Assembly: GCF_000214215.1 (NCBI RefSeq)
Contig: NC_015559.1
Span: 1,116,001-1,180,000 of the forward strand
From: Marinomonas posidonica IVIA-Po-181
Lineage (GTDB): Bacteria; Pseudomonadota; Gammaproteobacteria; Pseudomonadales; Marinomonadaceae
Direction: 5' to 3'
DNA: 64,000 nt
Part shown: one piece after another, positions 18,697 to 25,946 of the stretch
Layout: each line of letters opens with the position of its first letter
Numbering within the stretch: position 1 is the stretch's first letter
Program-made: the position numbers and the translations under genes
The notes under the pieces: generated by a model
Database searches by the model: none
Seen by the model: the letters and a program-made list of their open reading frames with translations, nothing else
Told to the model about the DNA's origin: nothing

Positions 18697-19899
18697 ATGT
18701 CTATTAACAATGTTGAAATCCCTTACGGTGCTTATTGGAGCACGCCTTTTACTAAATGGCAGGGTTCGTTACAGCATCTACATTCGATGAAGTTTGCCGC
18801 GCATGTGGCGAAGCAAGAATTGGCCAAACGCTCGATTGATCCAAGGGTGTTTGACTCGGGTGTGTTGGGTATGACCATTAATCAATACCAATCTTTTAAT
18901 GGTGCGCCATGGCCGTTATACGATATTGGCGCCGTGAATACCGCGGGTCATGCGGTGAACCAAGTGTGCGCAACTGGCGCGAGGGGCTTATTTGCTGCGG
19001 CGTCGGAAATTGTCTGTGGCATGGCCAATGTGTCTTTATTAATGACCGCCGATCGCTGTTCGAATGGACCACACATCTATTATCCGAATGCCAAAGGGCC
19101 AGCGGGTGCATCTGAAGATCAGGTCACTTACAACATGATGAACGATTGTGTTGGTGGTCATTCTATGATGCAAACTGGGGAAAACGTGGCGCAGCGTTTT
19201 GACATTACCCGTGAAGAATTGGATGCGGTGACGTATCGTCGTTATGAACAATATCAGGCTGCTTTGGCGGATGACCAGGCTTTTCAAAAACGCTTTATGA
19301 CCTTGCCTCTGTCTGTACCTACGGCGAACTTTAAGAAAGAAGATAAGGTGATTTATGGTGACGAAGGGGTGTTCCCAACGACGCCAGAAGGTTTGCAAAA
19401 ATTGAAGCCCATTCAAGAGGGCGGCGTGATTACCTTTGGGAATCAGACGCACCCTGCGGATGGTAATGCGGCGGCGATTTTGTGTCGGTCTGAAGATGTG
19501 GCGAACTTAACTTCACGTCCTGAGATTAAAATTGAAGTGTTGGGCTTTGGTCAAGCTAGAGATGACCTTGCTTACATGCCTGCTGCACCGATTGAGGCCG
19601 CAAAGCGAGCGCTTGCTGTGGCTGGCGTTGATATTAAAGACATTAATGCCATCAAGACTCACAACCCGTTTGCCGTCAACGATGTGGCGTTAGCCAAAGC
19701 AATGGATTTGGATGTCATGGCAATGAATAACTATGGTTGTTCTCTTATTTGGGGGCACCCACAAGGGCCAACTGGTATGCGTGCGATCATTGAGCTGATT
19801 GAAGAGTTGGTTATCGCAGGTGGTGGCTATGGTCTCTTCACTGGTTGTGCAGCAGGTGATACTGGAATGGCAGTGGTCATTAAAGTGTCGGACCGATAA
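18697..19899 (+). CDS. thiolase-family acetyl-CoA acyltransferase
   Basis: A 400-residue thiolase. The nucleophilic Cys is in NQVCATGARGL near residue 91; KTHNPFAVND replaces the usual NEAFA loop and keeps an Asn and adds a His; IWGHPQGPTG carries the catalytic His; and FTGCAAGDTGMAV carries the second Cys. The THNPF wording is unusual for degradative thiolases and is closer to a divergent subgroup. In context it would cleave a 3-oxo-phenylpropionyl-CoA into acetyl-CoA and an aromatic acyl-CoA. It is cotranscribed with the CoA-transferase gene and ends at a strong terminator. Confidence 0.87.
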   Translation: MSINNVEIPYGAYWSTPFTKWQGSLQHLHSMKFAAHVAKQELAKRSIDPRVFDSGVLGMTINQYQSFNGAPWPLYDIGAVNTAGHAVNQVCATGARGLFAAASEIVCGMANVSLLMTADRCSNGPHIYYPNAKGPAGASEDQVTYNMMNDCVGGHSMMQTGENVAQRFDITREELDAVTYRRYEQYQAALADDQAFQKRFMTLPLSVPTANFKKEDKVIYGDEGVFPTTPEGLQKLKPIQEGGVITFGNQTHPADGNAAAILCRSEDVANLTSRPEIKIEVLGFGQARDDLAYMPAAPIEAAKRALAVAGVDIKDINAIKTHNPFAVNDVALAKAMDLDVMAMNNYGCSLIWGHPQGPTGMRAIIELIEELVIAGGGYGLFTGCAAGDTGMAVVIKVSDR

Positions 19900-19914
19900 T
19901 GAATGGTGTTATGG

Positions 19915-19941
19915 CCGTGGGCTTTGCCCGCGGTTTTTTTT
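19915..19941 (+). terminator. intrinsic terminator after the thiolase gene
   Basis: CCGTGGGC (19915-19922) pairs with GCCCGCGG (19926-19933), with one G-T pair, a 3-base loop and eight T. It splits the catabolic island into two transcripts. Confidence 0.88.
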
Positions 19942-19965
19942 ACGCCAAAAATATAGTTATAAAAC

Positions 19966-20008
19966 ATAATAGTTTGTTTTGACATTTGTTTAGTAGCTAA
20001 ACTATTAT
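19966..20008 (+). promoter_or_regulatory. sigma-70 promoter overlapped by nested palindromes
   Basis: TTGACA (19979-19984) and TATTAT (20003-20008) are spaced by 18 bases. The spacer contains the perfect palindrome GTTTAG-TAG-CTAAAC (19988-20002), and the whole is bracketed by ATAATAGTTT (19966-19975) and its exact complement AAACTATTAT (19999-20008). This is a classic layout for a repressed promoter and should drive the hydratase, dehydrogenase and possibly later genes. Confidence 0.6.
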
Positions 20009-20085
20009 TGAATAAATGACGTTAATAATGCGTTTTAGTGTTGAGCTTGGCGCTTAGCCCATAAACATAAGAATAGAGGCTTCTA

Positions 20086-20847
20086 ATGATGACTTACGAA
20101 TTTATTAACTTTTCTGTCGAAAATGGCATTGGGCATTTAGAGCTGAATCGTCCAGAAAAGAAAAATGCAATCAATGACAACCTATGTCTTGAAATCGAAC
20201 ATGTCTTTTTAAATCTTACTGATGACGTCAATGTCATCGTTTTGTCTGGAAATGGTCCGGAATTTTGTTCTGGTCTTGATCTTCGTGAACACAAAGCGCG
20301 TGAACCATTTGAAGTCGTGAAGCACTCGCAAATGTGGCATCGAGTGTTTGGGCATATTCGCAATTCTGGTATTCCTGTTGTGGCGGCAATGCACGGCGCG
20401 GTGATTGGCGGTGGTCTAGAGTTGGCCATTTGTGCTCATGTTCGTGTCACAGAAGAAAACACCTTTTACCGTTTGCCTGAAGGCAAGCACGGTATTTTTG
20501 TTGGTGGCGGCGCGTCCGTCAATGTTTCCAATGTGATTGGTGCCAGTCGAATGACAGAAATGATGCTAACAGGCCGAGATGTGAATGCGGAAGAAGGTCA
20601 CCGTATTGGTTTAGGCCATTATGTGGTGCCGACAGGTGCCGCCTTAGCAAAGGCATTTGAAATTGCGGCCGGTATTGGTAAAAACTCGAAATACTCTAAC
20701 TGGGCGATGACCACTGGCCTGAGTCGAATTAGCAACATGGCCGAGCAAGAAGGTTTGTACGCTGAATCACTAATTTGCGGAATCACACAAACAAGTGAAG
20801 AAGTTAGGGCTCGTATTGATGCTTTCCTAAACCGCAAAAAATCCTAA
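20086..20847 (+). CDS. enoyl-CoA hydratase/isomerase family protein (crotonase)
   Basis: A 253-residue crotonase-fold protein. The oxyanion-hole segments are SGNGPEFCSGLDL (about residue 58) and HGAVIGGGLELAI (about 105), and FYRLPEGKHGIFVGGGAS carries the acidic residue corresponding to the second catalytic Glu. Length fits hydratases. In this island the likely step is hydration of a cinnamoyl-type CoA ester. A hydroxycinnamoyl-CoA hydratase-lyase (retro-aldol type) cannot be ruled out from sequence alone, but the neighbouring dehydrogenase and thiolase genes argue for ordinary beta-oxidation. Two ATGs (20086, 20089) follow AGAGG; either may start. Confidence 0.88.
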   Translation: MMTYEFINFSVENGIGHLELNRPEKKNAINDNLCLEIEHVFLNLTDDVNVIVLSGNGPEFCSGLDLREHKAREPFEVVKHSQMWHRVFGHIRNSGIPVVAAMHGAVIGGGLELAICAHVRVTEENTFYRLPEGKHGIFVGGGASVNVSNVIGASRMTEMMLTGRDVNAEEGHRIGLGHYVVPTGAALAKAFEIAAGIGKNSKYSNWAMTTGLSRISNMAEQEGLYAESLICGITQTSEEVRARIDAFLNRKKS

Positions 20848-20893
20848 TAAGTGATTTCTTCTCAGAACAAAAACAAGATTCAGGAGCTGTAGT

Positions 20894-21661
20894 ATGCAAA
20901 TTCAAGGTAAACACTTTATTGTCACAGGATCAGCATCAGGTATTGGTGAAGCCGTTGCGCGTCGTTTACATGGTTTGGGGGCGAGCGTCACCTTGGCAGA
21001 TGTGAATGAAACGGGTCTGGCTCGTGTGAAAGCGGATTTGGGCGAGCGAGTACAAGCTTGCATGACAGATATTGTTGATGAAGCCTCAGTGCAAGAAACG
21101 GTTGATCAAGCTGTTGCAGAATTTGGTGCCATTGATGGTTTGGTGAACTGCGCCGGTATTCCGGGAGCAGAGCGTGTGGTTGGACGAGAAGGTCCACATA
21201 AGTTGGCCAGTTTCCAACGTGCGGTTTCCGTTAATCTCATTGGTACTTTCAACATGATTCGCTTAGTTGCGGATAAAATGCAACATAATGAGCAGGCGGA
21301 TAATCTAGAGCGTGGTGTGATCATTAACACCGCCTCGGTGGCCGCGTTTGATGGACAAATTGGTCAAGCAGGCTATGCAGCGTCGAAAGGCGGAGTGTGT
21401 GCGATGACCTTGCCAATCGCTCGTGAGTTAGCACGCTTTGGCATTCGTGTGATGACCATTGCCCCAGGTTTGTTTAAAACGCCAATGATGGATGTGCTAC
21501 CAGAAGAGGTGCAGAAATCGTTAGGGGAAGCCGTGCCGTTCCCTCCTCGTTTAGGTGAGCCAGATGAATACGCTGGTTTAGCTCAGCACATTATTGAAAA
21601 CAGTATGCTTAATGGCGAAGTGATTCGCTTGGACGGTGCTATTCGAATGGCGGCCAAATAA
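20894..21661 (+). CDS. 3-hydroxyacyl-CoA dehydrogenase, HSD10/SDR type
   Basis: A 255-residue short-chain dehydrogenase. TGSASGIG near residue 12 is the NAD-binding motif, [10 protein letters not shown] holds the catalytic Ser, and YAASK the Tyr and Lys. The C-terminal [14 protein letters not shown] and [12 protein letters not shown] are specific to the HSD17B10 (type II 3-hydroxyacyl-CoA dehydrogenase) subgroup. It would oxidise the 3-hydroxyacyl-CoA made by the hydratase encoded 46 bases upstream. CAGGAG precedes the ATG. This is the strongest evidence that the island uses a beta-oxidation route rather than retro-aldol cleavage. Confidence 0.9.
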   Translation: MQIQGKHFIVTGSASGIGEAVARRLHGLGASVTLADVNETGLARVKADLGERVQACMTDIVDEASVQETVDQAVAEFGAIDGLVNCAGIPGAERVVGREGPHKLASFQRAVSVNLIGTFNMIRLVADKMQHNEQADNLERGVIINTASVAAFDGQIGQAGYAASKGGVCAMTLPIARELARFGIRVMTIAPGLFKTPMMDVLPEEVQKSLGEAVPFPPRLGEPDEYAGLAQHIIENSMLNGEVIRLDGAIRMAAK

Positions 21662-21671
21662 TAGGCGACTC

Positions 21672-21709
21672 GGCTCAATGCTTAGGATCTGATATCACAA
21701 GCTTGAGCC
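21672..21709. repeat. inverted repeat in the 153-bp gap before the CoA synthase gene
   Basis: GGCTCAATGCTT (21672-21683) pairs with AAGCTTGAGCC (21699-21709) with one bulged base. A second stem (ATTAGTGAC / GTCATTAAT around GAA) follows at about 21733-21753. Neither has a T run, so mRNA processing or partial termination are more likely than full termination. Confidence 0.4.
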
Positions 21710-21814
21710 ATCGAGAGAATAACAATAATAGCATTAGTGACGAAGTCATTAATGACTCAAAAAAACAAAACTTAAGCCACACAAAAACAAGCAAAGTGGT
21801 TTTAGGAGCAGAAC

Positions 21815-23668
21815 ATGAGCGTTGGATTTCATCCTATTAAGGTAGTGGCCCATCCGATTGAGGTAATCAAACAGGATGATGGTGTGCAGATTATTAACAG
21901 TCAAAAGCCATTAGACGCCTTTGCTCGATGCTGGACGGATCAGCTTGAATATTGGGCAAAAGAAGCGCCAGATCGTGTGTTTGTCGCTCAACGAGATGAG
22001 CGCGGCGAATGGGATAAAATTACCTATTCCGAAGCGGTGACGCGTGCTCGTCGCATCGCGTCTTGGTTATTGACTCAGCCTGTCTCGACGGAACGTCCGA
22101 TTGTCTTCTTGTGTGGTAACAGTGCAGAACATCTGATGCTGGCGTTGGCTGGCATGTATGTGGGTATTGCACATTCTCCTTTGTCACCTGCCTATTCGTT
22201 GATCGCAACGGACTACACCAAACTGCAAGGTATCATGGATATTTTGACACCTGGATTGATTGTAGTGGATGAACTGGCACCTTATGAAAACGCCATTAAA
22301 GCGGTTTGTCGTGATGAGCAGACGCCGGTTATGGTGATTAAGGGGGATATTCAGGCACAACAAATTGCAAACCCAATCATGTCTTATCAGACATGTTTAA
22401 CCCTACCGATCTCTGAACAAGTCGATGTGGAAAATGCCAAGGTCAATGGTGACACCATCGCAAAGATCTTATTCACATCTGGCACCACAGGGATGCCAAA
22501 AGGGGTGATCAACACTCAGCGTATGATTTGTGCCAACCAAGTGATGATTCGTCAAGTGATGCAATTTCTGGCTGAACAGCCACCCATTATGGTGGATTGG
22601 CTGCCCTGGAACCATACCTTTGGTGGTAACCATAATATAGGCATTGCTCTGTATAACGGTGGCAGCTTGTATCTGGATGATGGTAAACCAACGGAAAAGC
22701 TGTTTGATAAAACCTTGAAAAACTTAGCTGAAATTTCACCGACTGTGTATTTCAATGTGCCAAAAGGTTTCGAATTATTAGTACAAAAACTGAAAGCGGA
22801 TGATGAATTTGCGAAGAAATTTTTCTCTCGTTTGCAGTTTACTTTTTTTGCGGCGGCCGGCTTAGCGCAACATATTTGGGACGATCTGGATGCCTTGGCG
22901 ATTCAGTACACAGGTAAGAAAATTCCCATGCTAACGGGTTTGGGGTGTACCGAAACGGCGCCTTCTGCGACCTTTGCTTCAGTAGAAGAGTCGACGTCAG
23001 GTGTGATTGGGGTTCCGGCGCCTGGTGTGTCTATTAAACTGGTGCCAAACGAAGGCAAGTTAGAAGCGCGAGTTAAGGCTGTTACTGTGATGCCGGGTTA
23101 TTGGCGTCAACCAGAGCTGACCGCTAAGGCTTTTGATGAAGACGGATACTACTGCCTAGGGGATGCGTTTGCTTACCTCGATGAACAAGCACCACAGCGT
23201 GGTTTTCGATTTGATGGGCGAGTATCCGAAGATTTTAAATTGGACAGCGGAACCTGGGTCAGTGCAGGGACATTACGAGCCAAATTCATTAGTGCATTGG
23301 CGCCTTTTGCACAAGACGTTGTGTTGTGTGGTACCAATCGTGGTTATATCACCGCGATGGTGTTTCCTGATTGGGCTCACTGTAAGGCTATTTTGCCTCA
23401 TGATGTGGTCGAATCGAATGAAGAAGTGATTGCTCATGATGCTGTTCGACAAGCCTTTAAAGACAAATTGGCAGAATGTGCTAAACACAATACTGGCAGC
23501 TCGACCTTAGTGAAACGAATCATTTTACAAGCGGCACCACCAAGCATCGACGCACACGAAGTCACAGATAAAGGCTCTTTGAATCAAAGGGCGGTGCAAG
23601 CGCATCGAGAAGACCAGATTGACTTGCTGTATCAAGAGCCTGTGACGGATCAAGTGATCAGCCTTTAG
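21815..23668 (+). CDS. fcs: feruloyl-CoA synthase (hydroxycinnamate-CoA ligase)
   Basis: A 617-residue AMP-forming acyl-CoA synthetase. The ATP loop is TSGTTGMPKG (about residue 223). VDWLPWNHTFGGNHN (about 259) and SEDFKLDSGTWVSAG (about 472) are the wording seen in bacterial feruloyl-CoA synthases and not in fatty acyl-CoA ligases. It would convert ferulate, p-coumarate or caffeate, ATP and CoA into the CoA ester in the cytoplasm. AGGAGC lies 9 bases before the ATG. The thioesterase gene starts 9 bases after its stop. Substrate class is well supported; which hydroxycinnamate is preferred is not visible. Confidence 0.9.
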   Translation: MSVGFHPIKVVAHPIEVIKQDDGVQIINSQKPLDAFARCWTDQLEYWAKEAPDRVFVAQRDERGEWDKITYSEAVTRARRIASWLLTQPVSTERPIVFLCGNSAEHLMLALAGMYVGIAHSPLSPAYSLIATDYTKLQGIMDILTPGLIVVDELAPYENAIKAVCRDEQTPVMVIKGDIQAQQIANPIMSYQTCLTLPISEQVDVENAKVNGDTIAKILFTSGTTGMPKGVINTQRMICANQVMIRQVMQFLAEQPPIMVDWLPWNHTFGGNHNIGIALYNGGSLYLDDGKPTEKLFDKTLKNLAEISPTVYFNVPKGFELLVQKLKADDEFAKKFFSRLQFTFFAAAGLAQHIWDDLDALAIQYTGKKIPMLTGLGCTETAPSATFASVEESTSGVIGVPAPGVSIKLVPNEGKLEARVKAVTVMPGYWRQPELTAKAFDEDGYYCLGDAFAYLDEQAPQRGFRFDGRVSEDFKLDSGTWVSAGTLRAKFISALAPFAQDVVLCGTNRGYITAMVFPDWAHCKAILPHDVVESNEEVIAHDAVRQAFKDKLAECAKHNTGSSTLVKRIILQAAPPSIDAHEVTDKGSLNQRAVQAHREDQIDLLYQEPVTDQVISL

Positions 23669-23677
23669 GAGCTTGAG

Positions 23678-24088
23678 ATGTTTCAGAATCAGCGTCAAAT
23701 ACAGATTGAATGGGGCGACTGTGACCCAGCCGACATTGTATTTTACCCCCGTTATTTTGCCTTTTTTGATGCCTCTACGGGGGCATTATTTGAGGCCATG
23801 GGGTATTCTCTGAGGGACATTCGAGGGCAAGCCAATCAAGTTGGTTTTCCCATGATAGATACTCGTTCTCAATTCTATAAGCCCTCCAAGTACGGTGACA
23901 TTGTGCTTATTGAAAGCCAAATTACCGAGGTAGGGGACGCCAGTTTTGACATTAAGCATCGCTTGTTCAATGACGAACAACTGGCGGTGGTGTGCTCTGA
24001 AAAACGGGTTTGGGCAGGTCTCAATGAGCAAGGTGAATTAAAGGCGCAAGTGATTCCGGATGACATACGTCAGCGCATGTTAGCCTAA
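23678..24088 (+). CDS. 4-hydroxybenzoyl-CoA-type thioesterase
   Basis: A 136-residue hot-dog-fold thioesterase. EWGDCDPADIVFYPRYFAFFD near the N-terminus (quoted in part) matches 4-hydroxybenzoyl-CoA thioesterase of the Pseudomonas CBS3 class, whose catalytic Asp aligns with Asp16 here. It would release the free hydroxybenzoate after thiolysis, returning CoA. It is the last gene of the catabolic island, 9 bases after the CoA synthase gene, and is followed by a terminator. The related YbgC/FcbC group acts on short acyl-CoAs too, so aromatic specificity rests on motif and context together. Confidence 0.88.
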   Translation: MFQNQRQIQIEWGDCDPADIVFYPRYFAFFDASTGALFEAMGYSLRDIRGQANQVGFPMIDTRSQFYKPSKYGDIVLIESQITEVGDASFDIKHRLFNDEQLAVVCSEKRVWAGLNEQGELKAQVIPDDIRQRMLA

Positions 24089-24120
24089 CCCTGACTGGTA
24101 AATAATCTGAGAGCTAAATA

Positions 24121-24147
24121 AAAGGCCAAATGAAATTTGGCCTTTTT
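24121..24147. terminator. bidirectional intrinsic terminator after the aromatic island
   Basis: AAAGGCCAAAT (24121-24131) pairs perfectly with ATTTGGCCTTT (24135-24145). T runs exist on both strands, so it can end the thioesterase transcript and the short minus-strand gene at 24154-24276. Confidence 0.85.
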
Positions 24148-24153
24148 ATGTGT

Positions 24154-24276
24154 TTATTCTGAGCGAGTTTGGACGCACAATTCAATAATGCGTTTACTGC
24201 TGATTAATACAAAGCTTCCAATGGTAATGGCCAGTGCAGTCAGATGGAATACGTCGTTTAGTAAAAGCATATCCAT
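24154..24276 (-). CDS. possible 40-residue single-pass membrane protein
   Basis: The minus strand encodes 40 residues starting MDMLLLNDVFHLT with a central hydrophobic run (about residues 9-28) and a charged tail KRIIELCVQTRSE. The ATG is preceded by GAGGAGCAAT, an excellent ribosome-binding site, and the gene ends 7 bases before a bidirectional terminator. Those two signals make it more than a chance frame. In-frame upstream ATGs (24300, 24345) lack such a site. I do not recognise a family. It lies in the 386-bp gap between the thioesterase gene and trkH; the rest of that gap holds only AT-rich sequence. Function is unknown. Confidence 0.45.
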   Translation of the reverse strand: MDMLLLNDVFHLTALAITIGSFVLISSKRIIELCVQTRSE

Positions 24277-24474
24277 ATATTGCTCCTCAGTGAGTGTCAT
24301 TATCAATAAAGCATACTTATACTCTTTCGTCCATATTTTATGCACTTTTTTATGTTTTTAACCCTTTAATTTGCTTAATTGATTTAAGCCTTTTGTAGAG
24401 TCCGTTTTGCGATTCCCTTATAGTTATTTAACACTCTATTGTCTTTGACCTCATTGCTTGGGGCTGTTGTCTAA

Positions 24475-25929
24475 ATGATTCGTCCACTACTGATCTTACG
24501 CTTACTGGCTATGCCGTGTTTATGGATAAGCTTGGTGCAGTTTGTGTTTGCTGAGCTGTCGTTTATGTTGTTTAAAGACAGGGTTAGTGAGGCTTTTTTT
24601 GTACCGGCGTTGACGACCTTTGCGTTTGCATTTCCACTCTTGTTTGCTTTCAAGAAATACCCGTTACCCTCAGTCAATGTCAGAGAAGCCATGTTGTTTG
24701 CTTCATTAACTTGGTTGGTCGTTGGGGTCTTAGGAGCGATTCCAATTATCAAGGTGACTCATGTGTCTTTTACTGATGGGGTATTCGAATCCATTAGTGC
24801 TTTGACGACAACAGGCGCGACGATTTTATCCGGTCTGGATGATATGCCACCGAGCTTTTTGATGTATCGCCAATTTTTGCAGTGGATGGGGGGATTGGGT
24901 GTGGTGATCTTTGTGGTGGCCATTTTGCCTATGTTGAACATTGGTGGCATGCGTTTATTGAAAGCTGAGACACCAGGGCCTATTAAAGACGACAAGTTGT
25001 CTCCTAGAGTGTCAAGTACCACTCGTTATCTGTGGATGGTGTATTTGGCCATCACGGTATTGTGTGCCATCGCTTATTATCTGGCTGGTATGTCTTTATT
25101 TGATGCCATAGGGCACAGTTTTACGACGGTCTCGACGGGGGGCTTTTCAACTCATGATGCCAGTATGGGCTATTTCGATAGCCGCTTGATACTGTGGGTG
25201 TGTAACCTCTTTATGGTACTGGGCGCCATCAATTTTGCGTTGCATTATCGAGTCTATATCGCTCGCAGTATCAAACTGTATTGGCGAGATGAGGAAACCC
25301 ATGGTTTTGTGTGGATCATTACGGTGGTGGCTTTATTATTGGGGTTATTTTTGCTGCAAAGTCGATCGGAAGAAGGATTTTGGAATGCGATCACTCAGGC
25401 TTTTTTTCACGTCATTTCCTTTATTACCAGCACAGGTTTTGCCGCCACTGACTTTGGCGCTTGGCCTGCGGTAACGTCAATTGTGCTTATTTTTGTTGGC
25501 TACATTGGCGGTTGCGCGGGGTCAACCGCGGGAGGTAACAAAGTTATTCGTAATATCATTTCGTTGAAGTCCATTAGTTTGGAAGTGAAGCGCCTAGTAC
25601 ACCCAAATGGCGTTTTTACTATGAAGTTTCAAGGGCGAATAATCAGTGATGATGTGCGTCATTCGATCATGGGATTCATGTGTGTGGCAGCCATTATTAC
25701 TTTGGTGTTTACATTATTATTGATGGCGACGGGCATGAGTTTTATGGCGTCATTGAGTGCCACTGCCGCTTGTTTGAATGTATTGGGGCCAGGCTTCGCA
25801 GAATTGGGTCATAACTTTGCGCCTTTAAGCGACACAGGAACCTGGTTGATGAGCTTTGCCATGATTCTTGGTCGCTTAGAGTATTTCACTGTGCTGGTGT
25901 TGTTCTTACCCGTGCTGTGGCGTCATTAA
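24475..25929 (+). CDS. trkH: Trk-type potassium uptake protein TrkH
   Basis: A 484-residue membrane protein of the TrkH/KtrB family, matching the usual length (about 483). The four pore loops are visible as TTTGATILSG, TVSTGGFSTHD, TSTGFAATDFG and LNVLGPGFAELG. SAGST-like sequence GGCAGSTAGGNKVIR is the family hallmark. It forms the K+ channel of the Trk system and needs the cytoplasmic gating protein TrkA, which is not in this window. Convergent with the molybdoenzyme gene with only 17 bases between and no obvious terminator. Confidence 0.93.
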   Translation: MIRPLLILRLLAMPCLWISLVQFVFAELSFMLFKDRVSEAFFVPALTTFAFAFPLLFAFKKYPLPSVNVREAMLFASLTWLVVGVLGAIPIIKVTHVSFTDGVFESISALTTTGATILSGLDDMPPSFLMYRQFLQWMGGLGVVIFVVAILPMLNIGGMRLLKAETPGPIKDDKLSPRVSSTTRYLWMVYLAITVLCAIAYYLAGMSLFDAIGHSFTTVSTGGFSTHDASMGYFDSRLILWVCNLFMVLGAINFALHYRVYIARSIKLYWRDEETHGFVWIITVVALLLGLFLLQSRSEEGFWNAITQAFFHVISFITSTGFAATDFGAWPAVTSIVLIFVGYIGGCAGSTAGGNKVIRNIISLKSISLEVKRLVHPNGVFTMKFQGRIISDDVRHSIMGFMCVAAIITLVFTLLLMATGMSFMASLSATAACLNVLGPGFAELGHNFAPLSDTGTWLMSFAMILGRLEYFTVLVLFLPVLWRH

Positions 25930-25946
25930 TGCATTAGCGTGCGGCA

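Noticed and set aside
19039-19452. 137-residue minus-strand frame within the thiolase gene
   Set aside because: Arg/His-rich antisense translation of a conserved gene; no start signal.
20086-20847. Hydroxycinnamoyl-CoA hydratase-lyase (Ech) of the vanillin route
   Set aside because: Not excluded, but the protein is shorter than typical Ech and no vanillin dehydrogenase gene is nearby, while dehydrogenase, thiolase and thioesterase genes are.
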